DNA from: Sneathiella limimaris
GTDB taxonomy: Bacteria; Pseudomonadota; Alphaproteobacteria; Sneathiellales; Sneathiellaceae
Assembly (NCBI RefSeq): GCF_012932565.1
Contig: NZ_JABBYJ010000001.1
Coordinates: 372,001-436,000 of the forward strand
Length of the DNA: 64,000 bases
Direction of reading: 5' to 3'
A model generated the notes under the pieces. It saw nothing but the letters and a program-made list of their open reading frames with translations, had not been told where the DNA came from and did no database searches. Made by a program: the position numbers and the translations under genes. Shown one piece after another: positions 33,949 to 43,152 of the stretch (within the stretch, counting starts at the first letter, position 1; every line of letters starts with the position of its first letter).

Positions 33949-35288
33949 TGTCCAGTCATCTGTTTTATCAGACGGGAACACAACGTCCGACTTTGGCAGA
34001 AGCTCGCGGGATCTACATGTGGGATGTAGAAGGCAAGCGCTACCTGGACGGTTCCTCTGGGGCTATGGTTTGTAATATCGGACATTCTAATCCGAATGTG
34101 TTGGAGGCTATGCGCCGACAAATGGATAAGTCCACATTCGGTTATCGATTGCATTTTGAAACCGAACCATCCGAACAGTTAGCTGCGCGAGTTTCCTCTC
34201 ATGCACCAGAAGGGCTCGATAAGGTCTTTTTTGTCTCAGGCGGCTCTGAAGCTGTGGAAAGTGCCATCAAGCTTGCGCGCCAATATGCTGTTGTGACAGG
34301 TCAGGAAAGTCGCTGGAAAGTCATTTCACGCTCTCCCAGTTATCACGGTTGTACACTTGGAGCTTTGGCCTTAACCGGATACGATCCACTGACAAGACCA
34401 TTTTCTCCGATGTTCCAGGCCATGCCAAAAATCCCGGCACCAACAGCCTATTTGGATCAGCGCGACCCCAACGATTTGGCGACGGGCCACTATTACGCAG
34501 ACTTATTGGAGCAGAAAATCCAAGAAGAAGGCCCAGAAACTGTTCTGGCCTTTATTGTCGAACCTATTGGTGGCGCTTCCACCGGAGCATTAGTGCCTCC
34601 CGCCGGATACATGGAACGTATCCGGGAAATCTGTGACCGGTATGGTATCCTGCTGATCTATGACGAAGTCATGACAGGCGGTGGCCGTACCGGTCATTTT
34701 TTTGCAGTTGATCACTGGGATGCCAGACCCGACATTATTACCTTTTCTAAAGGGTTCGCAGCTGGATATTCACCTCTGGGGGCAATGATTGCAGATAACC
34801 CAATTGTTGATGCGGTTATCGACAGCGGTGGGTTTTTGCATGGATTTACATACGCTGGGAATCCACTTGCCTGTGCAGCTGGGCTTGCAGTTTTGGAAGA
34901 GATTCAAAGCCAGGATATGATCTCCAACGCACGCGCCATGGGTGCCCTGCTAAAAAGTGAAATGCAAGGGCTAATGAAACGCTACCCATTTATTGGTGAT
35001 GTCCGCGGTGAAGGCCTTCTTCTGGCCTTTGAGCTGGTCGCAGAAAGAGAAACGATGCGGCCGCTCCCTAAAGAGAAAAATGCCTATCTAAAGCTCGTTG
35101 ATATCGCCTACTCAAATGGCTTGATCATTTATTCCAGACGAACCCGAAACGGCTTAGAAGGGGATCATTTCCTTGTCTGTCCGCCGATGATTATTTCAAG
35201 AGAACAGATTGCAGAGATTATGGATCTTTTGACCAAATCACTCGATACGTTCGCGAAATCTGAAACCCTTTCCCTCAACAGCGCTTAA
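33948..35288 (+). CDS. Class III PLP aminotransferase
   Basis: 446 aa omega-amino-acid type aminotransferase. PLP Lys K268 in ITFSKGFAAGYSPLGAM, D239-E240 in LLIYDEVMTGGGRTGHFF, and SGGSEAVESAIKLARQY are present. Start at ATG 33948 overlapping the ATPase stop; an upstream in-frame start lies inside the ATPase gene. Enzymes of this class move amino groups from beta- or omega-carbons (beta-alanine, GABA, diamines). In the proposed beta-lysine route it would deaminate N6-acetyl-beta-lysine to the 3-oxo acid required by the BKACE enzyme encoded next; that is inference. Confidence 0.88.
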   Translation: MSSHLFYQTGTQRPTLAEARGIYMWDVEGKRYLDGSSGAMVCNIGHSNPNVLEAMRRQMDKSTFGYRLHFETEPSEQLAARVSSHAPEGLDKVFFVSGGSEAVESAIKLARQYAVVTGQESRWKVISRSPSYHGCTLGALALTGYDPLTRPFSPMFQAMPKIPAPTAYLDQRDPNDLATGHYYADLLEQKIQEEGPETVLAFIVEPIGGASTGALVPPAGYMERIREICDRYGILLIYDEVMTGGGRTGHFFAVDHWDARPDIITFSKGFAAGYSPLGAMIADNPIVDAVIDSGGFLHGFTYAGNPLACAAGLAVLEEIQSQDMISNARAMGALLKSEMQGLMKRYPFIGDVRGEGLLLAFELVAERETMRPLPKEKNAYLKLVDIAYSNGLIIYSRRTRNGLEGDHFLVCPPMIISREQIAEIMDLLTKSLDTFAKSETLSLNSA

Positions 35289-35301
35289 ACATCTAATCCC
35301 C

Positions 35302-36231
35302 ATGAGCAAGATTATTATCACCTGTGCAGTCACAGGCTCCATACACACCCCTTCCATGTCCGATTACTTGCCTATTACAGGGGAGCAAATAGCGGAACAA
35401 TCAATTGCCGCGGCAACGGCGGGGGCTGCAATCATTCACCTGCATGCCCGAGATCCTGAGAGTGGTCGACCTTCCTCAAAGGCAGAAGACTTTATGGCTT
35501 TCCTGCCGCAGATCAATTCTGCATCTGAAGCCGTGATCAACATCTCAACAGGGGGGAGCGCTCTTATGCCATTGGAAGAGCGTCTGGCCGCGCCTTTTAT
35601 CGTGGAACCTGAAATGTGCTCCCTCAACATGGGCACCATGAATTTCGCTCTCTATCCTCTCGCTGAAAGAATTACAGATTGGAAACATAATTGGGAGAAA
35701 GGGTTTCTAGAAAACTCCGATGATCTGGTATTCAAGAACACCCCGAGGGATATTGCCTATGTCCTTGAACAAATGGGACAGCAACGGGGATCCCGCTTTG
35801 AGTTCGAATGCTATGATGTCGGTCACCTATACATGCTCCGTCATTTCGTCGATCGGGGTCTGGTTCAAAAACCGCTCTTTATTCAATTCGTTTTTGGGGT
35901 CCTCGGTGGCATAGGTGCTGACCCTGAAAACCTAATTCACATGAAACGAATTTCGGACAAATTGTTTGGTGATGACTACAAGTTTTCAGTGCTCGCAGCC
36001 GGTAGGCATCAAATCCCACTTGCAACCATGGCTGCGACTATGGGCGGTCACGTCCGGGTGGGCTTAGAAGATAACCTTTTCATTGGAAAAGGTGAGCTTG
36101 CCACCTCCAATGCGAGCCAGGTGGAAAAGATCCGCCGGATCGTTGAGGAACTGGGTAGAGAGGTCGCGACACCGGCGGATGCGCGGGATATGCTGTCATT
36201 GAAAGGTTCCGAAAACACGAGATTTCAATGA
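35302..36231 (+). CDS. BKACE-family beta-keto acid cleavage enzyme (DUF849)
   Basis: 309 aa TIM-barrel zinc enzyme. Family members such as Kce condense a 3-oxo acid with acetyl-CoA and yield acetoacetate plus a shortened acyl-CoA. Zinc ligands H46 and H48 in IHLHARDPESGRPS fall at the same numbers I recall for Kce; VNISTGGS-like VINISTGGS, EPEMCSLNMGTMNF and VRVGLEDN are further family marks. Thirteen bp after the aminotransferase gene. Because it needs a 3-oxo acid, the aminotransferase should make one from a beta-amino acid. Its exact substrate class cannot be assigned by eye. Confidence 0.88.
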   Translation: MSKIIITCAVTGSIHTPSMSDYLPITGEQIAEQSIAAATAGAAIIHLHARDPESGRPSSKAEDFMAFLPQINSASEAVINISTGGSALMPLEERLAAPFIVEPEMCSLNMGTMNFALYPLAERITDWKHNWEKGFLENSDDLVFKNTPRDIAYVLEQMGQQRGSRFEFECYDVGHLYMLRHFVDRGLVQKPLFIQFVFGVLGGIGADPENLIHMKRISDKLFGDDYKFSVLAAGRHQIPLATMAATMGGHVRVGLEDNLFIGKGELATSNASQVEKIRRIVEELGREVATPADARDMLSLKGSENTRFQ

Positions 36232-36716
36232 CAAACACATTAATCCGACCCGCCCAGATTGAAGACACACCAAGACTGAATGCAGCTCTCAGAGCCCTCT
36301 CAGAACATATGGGGGATCCCCATAGAATTACTGATGAGACCCTTGAGCAGGCCTTATTCAGTTCACCTCCCTCGGCTCGAGCCATCATTGCAGAACAAGA
36401 TCAAGAAGTCGTTGGAGCCGTACTCTATTCTCCCTTTGTTTCAACAACGAAAGGCGGAATAGGGCTGTATGTTTCCGACCTTTGGGTGTCAGAAAAAATG
36501 CGAAGGCAGGGTCTTGGACCAAAGTTGATGGATGCGGCCGTTAACAGTGAGACGCAGGAAATCAAGATGATCCGTCTTGCTGTTTATGACAGCAATCCAG
36601 CCGCCCTAAAAACTTATCTAAGGCTTGGTTTCAAAGCAGAAACCGAAGCCAAAACAATGATCCTCTTGCGTGAGGACTTTTCAAACATACGAGGAAAAAA
36701 TGAAAGCCGTATTTGA
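36228..36716 (+). CDS. GNAT-family N-acetyltransferase
   Basis: 162 aa. The acetyl-CoA-binding motif A is seen as VSEKMRRQGLGPKLMDAAV (about residues 87-105), with YVSDLWV before it and NPAALKTYLRLGF after it, as in diamine/polyamine N-acetyltransferases. The ATG overlaps the BKACE stop by 4 bp, and its 3' end overlaps the deacetylase start by 17 bp, so acetylase and deacetylase are co-translated. In the proposed pathway it would protect the 6-amino group of beta-lysine as the acetamide. Confidence 0.85.
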   Translation: MTNTLIRPAQIEDTPRLNAALRALSEHMGDPHRITDETLEQALFSSPPSARAIIAEQDQEVVGAVLYSPFVSTTKGGIGLYVSDLWVSEKMRRQGLGPKLMDAAVNSETQEIKMIRLAVYDSNPAALKTYLRLGFKAETEAKTMILLREDFSNIRGKNESRI

Positions 36717-37722
36717 CGAGCGCCAATGGAAGCATGACCCCCAAAACTTCATGGCCAACGGTCAATCCCTCCGTAATCCTGAACAACCGGAAAGGATCCG
36801 TATCCTTCACGAGGGAGCCAAACGAGCAGGCGCAGAATTTATCGCACCTGAAGATCATGGAAGCGGTCCGATAGCAGCCGTTCATTCGCCCGAGTATCTG
36901 ACATTTTTAGAGAATATTTATACGCGCTGGAAACGGATTGAAGGCTCTTCTGATGAGGTAATTCCCAATATTCATCCAGATAACCGAGGTGCAAACTATC
37001 CTAAATCTGCAGTTGGTCAGGCCGGATACCACCAGGCTGACACAGCCTGCCCTATCGCTGAGGGGACCTGGGAGGCGTCTTACTGGTCGGCACAAACAGC
37101 TTTAAGCGCAGCCGACCTGATCCTTCAAGGCGAAAAAGAAGCCTATGCCCTTTGCCGCCCACCCGGGCATCACGCTTTTGCTGATCTCGCTGGTGGATTT
37201 TGCTTTTTAAATAATTCGGCAATTGCTGCCGATTATCTCCTTCAGAAAGGTTTGAAACCTGCCATTCTCGATGTGGACGTGCATCATGGAAACGGAACGC
37301 AAGGTATTTTCTATCAGCGTTCAGATGTCCTAACCGTATCCCTGCATGCGGATCCTGATCGTTTTTACCCCTTTTTCTGGGGCGGCGCTCAAGAGCGCGG
37401 CGAAGGATTGGGGGAAGGATATAACCTCAACATCCCGTTACCGCGCGGCACAGGGGATGATGAGTATCTTGAGCAGTTAAAACCAGCGCTGGCCAGAATT
37501 CAGTCATTTGGGGCAACCGTTCTAGTGGTTGCATTGGGCCTAGACTCCCATGAAAATGATCCTTTGCAGGGCCTTTCCATCACCACTCCCGGCTTTGCTC
37601 GACTTGGCAAGGCAATTGCGAAGCCCAATTTGCCTACTCTTCTCGTGCAGGAAGGTGGCTACCTTTCAGAGGACCTCGGCCATAATATCGAAAATTTCCT
37701 CACTGGTTTTGAAAGCAAATGA
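36700..37722 (+). CDS. Acetylpolyamine amidohydrolase-like deacetylase (HDAC family)
   Basis: 340 aa; start at ATG 36700 with GAGGAAAAA upstream rather than an earlier in-frame codon inside the GNAT gene. Zinc ligands D193, H195 (ILDVDVHHGNGTQ) and D282 (LGLDSHENDP), tandem H157-H158 (PPGHHAF) and catalytic Y321 (QEGGYLSED) are present. They lie within two residues of the numbers I remember for Mycoplana acetylpolyamine amidohydrolase, which has nearly the same length. It should remove acetyl groups from acetylated amines, here possibly 4-acetamidobutyrate or its CoA ester, to give GABA. Confidence 0.88.
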   Translation: MKAVFDERQWKHDPQNFMANGQSLRNPEQPERIRILHEGAKRAGAEFIAPEDHGSGPIAAVHSPEYLTFLENIYTRWKRIEGSSDEVIPNIHPDNRGANYPKSAVGQAGYHQADTACPIAEGTWEASYWSAQTALSAADLILQGEKEAYALCRPPGHHAFADLAGGFCFLNNSAIAADYLLQKGLKPAILDVDVHHGNGTQGIFYQRSDVLTVSLHADPDRFYPFFWGGAQERGEGLGEGYNLNIPLPRGTGDDEYLEQLKPALARIQSFGATVLVVALGLDSHENDPLQGLSITTPGFARLGKAIAKPNLPTLLVQEGGYLSEDLGHNIENFLTGFESK

Positions 37723-38822
37723 CGATTACTGCTGATGTGATTGTTATTGGCGGCGGAATGGCAGGTGTCAGTGCCGCCGCTGAACTATCAAGTGAGGCCA
37801 GGGTCGTCCTTCTGGAGATGGAGAGTAGCGTTGGTTATCACGCCTCTGGCCGGACGGCTGCAATATTTATCCGTAACTATGGCAATGAAACATTACGGGC
37901 ATTAAATTCCATTGCAGAAGATTTCTTTTTAAATCCTGAGGGAGTATCTGAGAGTTCTCTCCTGTCTCCAAGGGGACAACTCATGTTTGCGCATGAGGCG
38001 GAACTAGATAAATTAAACACGTACCTCGAAGGCGCAGAAGGGATGGAAACTCTGACGGCAAGAGAGGCAGGAGACCTTGTTCCCATCTTAAAAACTGATC
38101 TCATCGTAAAAGCAGCTTATGAAAAAAACGCGCGAGATATTGATGTTGATCGAATGCTTCAAGGCTATTTAAAACTTCTTAAATCTCGAAAAGGCTCAGT
38201 CTTTACAGATAAAAAAGTCATTGAAATCACCTTCAAAGACGGTGTCTGGAATGTTCATGCAGGAACAGAACATTATCAGGCAAAAGTTATTGTCAACGCT
38301 GCCGGTGCCTGGGTTGATGACTTAGCTAAACTTGCAAATGTAGCAACAGTTGGTGCCAACCCCCTTCGCAGATCTGCCGCTATCTTACCAAAACCCGAAG
38401 TAAGCGGTTTTGAAGAATGGCCGCTCTTTGTCAGCGCCTCCGAAAGTTTTTACGCTAAGCCAGAAGCTGGTACTTTAATGGTATCCCCCGCTGATGAAGA
38501 TCCTGTGGAACCCCATGACGCTTGGGTAGATGATATGGCACTTGCGGAGGGACTACACCGATTTGAACAGGCAACAACTATAGAGGTCAACAGGCTTGAG
38601 CATAGCTGGGCCGGCTTACGGACATTTGTGGAAGACAGAACACCCGTTGTTGGTTTTGCACCAGATGCTGAGGGTTTCTTCTGGCTGGCGGGTCAGGGCG
38701 GCTACGGAATTCAGACAGCTCCCGCATTGTCAAAGATTGCGACTGAGCTGATTTTAAATCGCGAACCCCTATTGGATAACACCATCTTAAACGCCCTCAA
38801 GCCCGATAGATTTGGTGAATAA
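37719..38822 (+). CDS. FAD-dependent oxidoreductase, DAO family
   Basis: 367 aa with the FAD-binding motif VIVIGGGMAGVSAAAEL (about residues 8-24), acidic E33 ending strand 2, then GYHASGRTAAIFIRNYG, and the C-terminal FFWLAGQGGYGIQTAPALS segment typical of D-amino acid/glycine oxidase-like dehydrogenases. Its ATG overlaps the deacetylase stop by 4 bp; last gene of the operon. It probably oxidises a primary or secondary amine or D-amino acid derived from the imported compound. I cannot place it in a fixed step of the proposed route. Confidence 0.87.
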   Translation: MTITADVIVIGGGMAGVSAAAELSSEARVVLLEMESSVGYHASGRTAAIFIRNYGNETLRALNSIAEDFFLNPEGVSESSLLSPRGQLMFAHEAELDKLNTYLEGAEGMETLTAREAGDLVPILKTDLIVKAAYEKNARDIDVDRMLQGYLKLLKSRKGSVFTDKKVIEITFKDGVWNVHAGTEHYQAKVIVNAAGAWVDDLAKLANVATVGANPLRRSAAILPKPEVSGFEEWPLFVSASESFYAKPEAGTLMVSPADEDPVEPHDAWVDDMALAEGLHRFEQATTIEVNRLEHSWAGLRTFVEDRTPVVGFAPDAEGFFWLAGQGGYGIQTAPALSKIATELILNREPLLDNTILNALKPDRFGE

Positions 38823-38893
38823 GTTTAGTCGCACCCACATTTCCTAACCATTTCACTTAACCGAGGAGAGGCAGAAACCCTCCTTGACTATTT

Positions 38894-38914
38894 TGCAAAT
38901 AAGAATTATTCGCA
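38894..38914. promoter_or_regulatory. Candidate Fur box upstream of sigma factor gene
   Basis: TGCAAATAAGAATTATTCGCA is a near-perfect inverted repeat (one mismatch pair) that resembles Fur-type sites built from ATAAT-like half-sites. It lies between a TTGACT hexamer (38884-38889) and the sigma factor start, so bound Fur would block the promoter. Iron control of a FecI-type sigma gene is expected. Confidence 0.65.
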
Positions 38915-38938
38915 TATATAGAGGTGAAATGGGACAAT

Positions 38939-39448
38939 ATGCACAATTCGGCAAAAGACGAAACTTCTTGGATAGCTCTCTATCTAAAGAATAAACGCCA
39001 GATCGAACTTTTTTTCCGGCGACGCATACGCAATGAGGAGGATTGCAAGGATCTGGAACAAGAACTATTCATCCGAATTCATAAATTAGAGCCTCATAAA
39101 ACTGTTGAAGACCCAAAGGCTTATCTATTCAGGATTGCCCACAACCTCGTCAATGATCTACTGCGATATCGCCAGCGCCATGATGCTCATATAGCTGACA
39201 TCTCAGAAATTCAGAATTTAGGCCAAGATACTTATAAAGCGGATGATCAGGTAGCTGACCGGCAAAACCTTGCTTTGCTGGAGCAGGCAATTGATAAGCT
39301 TCCCCCAAAATGTCGTGAGGTTTTTCTGTTACGAAAAATTGAAGACTTACCCAATAGGCAAATTGCGATCCGGTTAGGAATAAGTCAAAACATGGTTGAA
39401 AAACACTTGCGCAAAGCACTTAAGGAATTACGGCAGTCTCTTGAGTAA
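38939..39448 (+). CDS. ECF RNA polymerase sigma factor, FecI-like
   Basis: 169 aa from ATG 38939; an in-frame GTG at 38924 preceded by little is the alternative. Region 2 (DLEQELFIRIHKL, then PKAYLFRIAHNLVNDLLRYR) and region 4 (LPPKCREVFLLRKIEDLPNR, SQNMVEKHLRKAL) are clear. It is followed by a FecR-like anti-sigma/transducer and an STN-domain TonB receptor, the standard three-part surface-signalling set in which ligand binding at the receptor frees the sigma factor to transcribe the receptor gene. Confidence 0.92.
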   Translation: MHNSAKDETSWIALYLKNKRQIELFFRRRIRNEEDCKDLEQELFIRIHKLEPHKTVEDPKAYLFRIAHNLVNDLLRYRQRHDAHIADISEIQNLGQDTYKADDQVADRQNLALLEQAIDKLPPKCREVFLLRKIEDLPNRQIAIRLGISQNMVEKHLRKALKELRQSLE

Positions 39449-39565
39449 AAAGAAAGACTGAACTGACATCCTCTTTTAGAAAGACCAGACGTCTATATAA
39501 CGTGCATAAAGATCTATTTATTCCGGTTGGTAAAGGCTTCCAGTTTATCAGTGATAAAGCTTAAC

Positions 39566-40567
39566 ATGAAATCAGCAGAAGAATATTTGGCACATTTGGA
39601 AGACCTTAGTATTGCTGAGCAAGCTGATTTCTGGGTCATTGCTGCAGACGATAATATGGATGAGCATTGCGAGATGGCTTTCCAAATTTGGCTGGATCGA
39701 AGCCCAGAACACCGCAACGCCTATACTATGTCCGTTGAAGTCTGGGAGCTTGCGGGTAGTGCCGCAATGGCACACAAAGCAAATACCATAGATTCTGATC
39801 AGAGGCCGATTACACAAACCGTTGAGTACGGTCCTGCGATAAGGTCTGGTGCTATTACCCGCCCTTTTTTCTGGATTGCTGCTGCATGTGTCATTTTAGT
39901 GATGACATTTCTGATTCACAGTCATGATTTGCTCACACCAGGAGAAATGATTACGGCGCAAGCAGACTTTAAGACATACACTTTAAAAGATGGATCAACT
40001 GCCAAGCTCGATGCTGCTAGTCAGGCAAAATTAGAATTCAACGAAAAAATTCGACAGGTAAAGGTTACTCAAGGAGGCCTCTTTGTTGATGTGGTGTCCG
40101 ATAAAAAGCGACCCTTTACTGTTGTTTTAGGTTCCGTCCAAGTTACTGCAGTTGGTACCTCCTTTAGTGTTGAGGAAACGGCAGATGGTCCCCTCGTTTC
40201 AGTCTATGAAGGGGTTGTCACAGTCGTAAATACGGACAAAGAGATGCCTGCCATTGAGGTGCGCGCTGGTCAAGATTGGCAGCAAACCGCTCACATGAAT
40301 GAAGGAAAAATTTCAGATATCAGCCAACCCAGATTATCTTATTGGCAAAATGGATTGCTTCAGGTGTCTGATGCCACACTTGGTAGCCTACTAGATAAAT
40401 TTAGCAAACATTCGGATACGGAGCTTCTTTGGGTCAGTCCGGAAATCGCTTCAATTAAGGTATCAGGGCTTTTTCAACTGAAAGACTCTGCAGAGCTTTT
40501 GAATATTTTTGAAACGCGATATCAATATAGAAAATACGACTTTTTTGGAAAATCGGTCATATTTTAA
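39566..40567 (+). CDS. FecR-like anti-sigma factor/signal transducer
   Basis: 333 aa from ATG 39566; an upstream TTG at 39527 is less likely. A cytoplasmic N-terminal FecR_N/DUF4880 domain (AEEYLAHLEDLSIAEQADFW, IWLDRSPEHRNAY), one transmembrane helix (FFWIAAACVILVMTFLI, about residues 104-120), then a periplasmic FecR domain (YTLKDGSTAKLDAASQAKLEF) and a C-terminal DUF4974/STN-like part. It relays the state of the TonB receptor to the sigma factor encoded upstream. 117 bp separate the sigma gene from it, with no clear extra promoter. Confidence 0.9.
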   Translation: MKSAEEYLAHLEDLSIAEQADFWVIAADDNMDEHCEMAFQIWLDRSPEHRNAYTMSVEVWELAGSAAMAHKANTIDSDQRPITQTVEYGPAIRSGAITRPFFWIAAACVILVMTFLIHSHDLLTPGEMITAQADFKTYTLKDGSTAKLDAASQAKLEFNEKIRQVKVTQGGLFVDVVSDKKRPFTVVLGSVQVTAVGTSFSVEETADGPLVSVYEGVVTVVNTDKEMPAIEVRAGQDWQQTAHMNEGKISDISQPRLSYWQNGLLQVSDATLGSLLDKFSKHSDTELLWVSPEIASIKVSGLFQLKDSAELLNIFETRYQYRKYDFFGKSVIF

Positions 40568-40612
40568 AAAAATGAGGTCCTGTTTTTGATACTTGGCCCG
40601 TCTCTCTTTTTG

Positions 40613-40630
40613 TAACTAATTATCATTCGC
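40613..40630. promoter_or_regulatory. Weaker Fur-like site upstream of TonB receptor gene
   Basis: TAACTAATTATCATTCGC shares the AATTATCATT core of the Fur consensus and ends ATTCGC like the site at 38894-38914. Located 19-36 bp before the receptor ATG. Symmetry is imperfect, so this is tentative. Confidence 0.4.
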
Positions 40631-40648
40631 AACTGAGAGACTAAGTAA

Positions 40649-43108
40649 ATGTTCCGTTTCAGTACCACCAGTAAAGCTATAAGACCTCAAAAAATAGATT
40701 TTCAAAATTTTCTATTTTCATCTTTAAGCCGCCACGCTTTAGTCGCGATGATTATAGCGGGTTCAACGGTTTACTTATCTAACTCAGCGGTCGCTTCAGA
40801 AAACCAAAACGATGTCCAAAGGTATGAAATCCCGTCAGGGTCTGCTCAGAAAAACCTAAATGAAATAGCTGCAAAAACCGGAATTAGTTTGCTCATTGAG
40901 GCGGACATTAGTGATATTAGAAACGAAACTTTAAGCGGCGACTACAAACCTTTAGACGCCATGAAAGCCTTGCTCTCAGGCTCTGGCTTTCAATTAAAAC
41001 AAGTTGGGGATCGCACTTACAGCGTCGTCAAAGCATCTCAAAGCCAAAACCTGGTTACGCTGGAAAAAATGGTTGTTACAGCTGGCAGGGCGAAAAGGAG
41101 CAGCCGCGCGGTTCCTGCCTCGGTCGTCGTCATTAATGATGAAGAAATACTCCAGCATATTCAAGGCGGTGGAGATGCAGCCAGCTTGATTTCGAAATTC
41201 GTACCCGGTATGGCCTCTTCAAACCAAACTATCTCAGGAGCCAGTCAAAATTTCCGTGGACGTGGTGTTCAAGTGTTGGTCGATGGACAATCTCTGAACA
41301 CACCTCTCAGAAACGTCTCACGTACATTTACACTCGTAGATTTAAACCAAGTTGAACGTGTTGAAGTAGTTCCAGGTGCCCGCTCTGACTATGGGAATGG
41401 TGCAACCGGCGGCACAATTAACTTCATTACAAAACAGGCCACTACTGAGCATCAGCTTACTGTTAGGCTTGGTACTTCTGCCTTTACCGCCAATGTTAGT
41501 GACTCAATAGCTCCGGAAGTATCTGTGACTGCAACTGGTACGGAAGGAATGTTCGATTACGCGGCGACTATTACTGCTGAAATGACACGCGATGCATTTA
41601 CAGGTAATGGCGACCTTGCACCTTCAGATCCACTGATCGGACAGGGTGGGTTAGATAATAGTCGAAGCCTCAATCTATCCGCAAAAGGTGGCATTAATTT
41701 CTCTGACACGCAGCGGCTACAAGCATCCATCAACGCAATCGAATTGAACCAGGAGCCTGAGTATTATACCGACTACACAACGGATCCAGTTTCCGTAGAT
41801 CAAACCTCACCTTATGAAGGCAAAAGTATTCGAGAGAGATCTCAGTACTATTCTCTTGATTTCACAGACAGCGAAACACCTTTGGGTAATCTGGAAGCCA
41901 AATTCTTCTACGACAACATCAACAAACGATTTGCTTACTCTCCAATTTCATCTGCAAACCCGGCTGTACCAGCATTTCCAGGAACCACCACACCTGACAT
42001 CAATGGACAATCCGAAATTGAAACACGTCGGTATGGAGCTCGCTTAACCTTTGACACCAAGCTCAGTAGCCTTATTGAGGGTATGAAGGTGACTTGGGGT
42101 GGAGACGCCAGTTACGATGAAACTGAACAGAAGTTTCAGGATGGACAAGACAGAATAGCCCCAATGTCCCAAACTGGCCTAGCCGGATTTGGTCAAATTT
42201 CTGTCCCCTTCAGCATCTTTGAATTTACCGGTGGCATACGATACGAGTATTTCGATTTGGAAATCGATGACTTTGTTCGACCCTCGTATGTTTATCAAGT
42301 TGCTCCCTCATTCTTTGTTCAGATACCGCAAGCTGCCGTAACTGGTGGCTCTCACACTTATAGCGAGTCTGTCTTTAACGCAGGTGTGGTCGCTCATGTA
42401 AGTGAGCCAGTTGATGTATTTGTGAACTACAGTGAGGGCTTTTCAATTCCAGATGTCGGAAGTTTTACATCCCGAGCTGGCTTTGGCGGAATTCCAACTG
42501 ATTTCTCTCTTTTTTCACCAAAGGCCAATGTTGTAAAATCCCTTGAAACCGGTCTTCGCTACAATAAATTCGGCGTACGTGGAGAGGCTTCCGTATATGT
42601 CACATCTAGTGATTATGGAACAACATTTGACTTAGCCACTAATTCCCTATCCCAACAAAAAGAGCGTATTTGGGGCGTCGAACTTTCAGGTGAATTTCCC
42701 GTAAATGAATGGCTGAAGGTGGGTGGTGTCGCATCATATATCAAGGGCCGGTATGATACAGATGCAGACGGCGAACTTGATGCTGATCTTCCATCAAACC
42801 GCATCCCATCTGAAATAAGTTCTTCACTGTATGCTGACATGTACTTCTGGGATGATCTAAATGTGCGTGCAACCGGAAATTTCTCTGGAGGTCGAAGCGG
42901 TCGTGATGCGACCGGTAATTTTGATATAGACCCTTCCTTCACCATGGATTTATCCGCAAGGTATCCCCTGTTGGATGGCGAATTGGCGTTGGGTGTGACC
43001 AATCTGTTGGACAGTGATCAGGAAAACGTCACGGCAACAGCAGTCAGAGAATTTCCCATCATTGAATATGGTCGCCGCATTACCATCAACTACACCAAAA
43101 CATTCTAA
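40649..43108 (+). CDS. TonB-dependent siderophore receptor with N-terminal signalling (STN) domain
   Basis: 819 aa outer-membrane receptor. A long signal sequence (to about residue 50, SNSAVAS) is followed by an STN domain (about 55-125; YEIPSGSAQKNLNEIAAKTG, LSGDYKPLDAMKALLSGSGF), a TonB box region near LEKMVVTAGRA, a plug (VLVDGQSLNTP, QVERVEVVPGARSDYGNG) and a 22-strand-type barrel ending in YTKTF with the terminal Phe usual for outer-membrane proteins. The STN domain marks it as a FecA-type transducer that signals through FecR and the ECF sigma encoded upstream. The ligand is probably a ferric siderophore, supported by the RhtX-like importer downstream. Confidence 0.92.
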   Translation: MFRFSTTSKAIRPQKIDFQNFLFSSLSRHALVAMIIAGSTVYLSNSAVASENQNDVQRYEIPSGSAQKNLNEIAAKTGISLLIEADISDIRNETLSGDYKPLDAMKALLSGSGFQLKQVGDRTYSVVKASQSQNLVTLEKMVVTAGRAKRSSRAVPASVVVINDEEILQHIQGGGDAASLISKFVPGMASSNQTISGASQNFRGRGVQVLVDGQSLNTPLRNVSRTFTLVDLNQVERVEVVPGARSDYGNGATGGTINFITKQATTEHQLTVRLGTSAFTANVSDSIAPEVSVTATGTEGMFDYAATITAEMTRDAFTGNGDLAPSDPLIGQGGLDNSRSLNLSAKGGINFSDTQRLQASINAIELNQEPEYYTDYTTDPVSVDQTSPYEGKSIRERSQYYSLDFTDSETPLGNLEAKFFYDNINKRFAYSPISSANPAVPAFPGTTTPDINGQSEIETRRYGARLTFDTKLSSLIEGMKVTWGGDASYDETEQKFQDGQDRIAPMSQTGLAGFGQISVPFSIFEFTGGIRYEYFDLEIDDFVRPSYVYQVAPSFFVQIPQAAVTGGSHTYSESVFNAGVVAHVSEPVDVFVNYSEGFSIPDVGSFTSRAGFGGIPTDFSLFSPKANVVKSLETGLRYNKFGVRGEASVYVTSSDYGTTFDLATNSLSQQKERIWGVELSGEFPVNEWLKVGGVASYIKGRYDTDADGELDADLPSNRIPSEISSSLYADMYFWDDLNVRATGNFSGGRSGRDATGNFDIDPSFTMDLSARYPLLDGELALGVTNLLDSDQENVTATAVREFPIIEYGRRITINYTKTF

Positions 43109-43121
43109 TTCATTCAAGAGG

Positions 43122-43144
43122 TGGCGGCCTGTCATTGGCCGCCA
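43122..43144 (+). terminator. GC-rich hairpin after the receptor gene
   Basis: TGGCGGCC at 43122-43129 pairs perfectly with GGCCGCCA at 43137-43144, loop of 7 nt, followed by TTATTCC. Located 13 bp after the receptor stop and before the small gene at 43153; likely reduces expression of the two distal genes relative to the receptor. Confidence 0.6.
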
Positions 43145-43152
43145 TTATTCCA

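Noticed and set aside
38840..38885. Terminator after the FAD oxidase gene (AGGAG..CTCCT hairpin)
   Set aside because: Stem is short with a bulge and overlaps the likely -35 of the sigma factor promoter.
42613..43002. 129-codon minus-strand open frame within the TonB receptor gene
   Set aside because: Antisense shadow of a well-supported receptor gene, low-complexity Ser/Arg/Pro composition.
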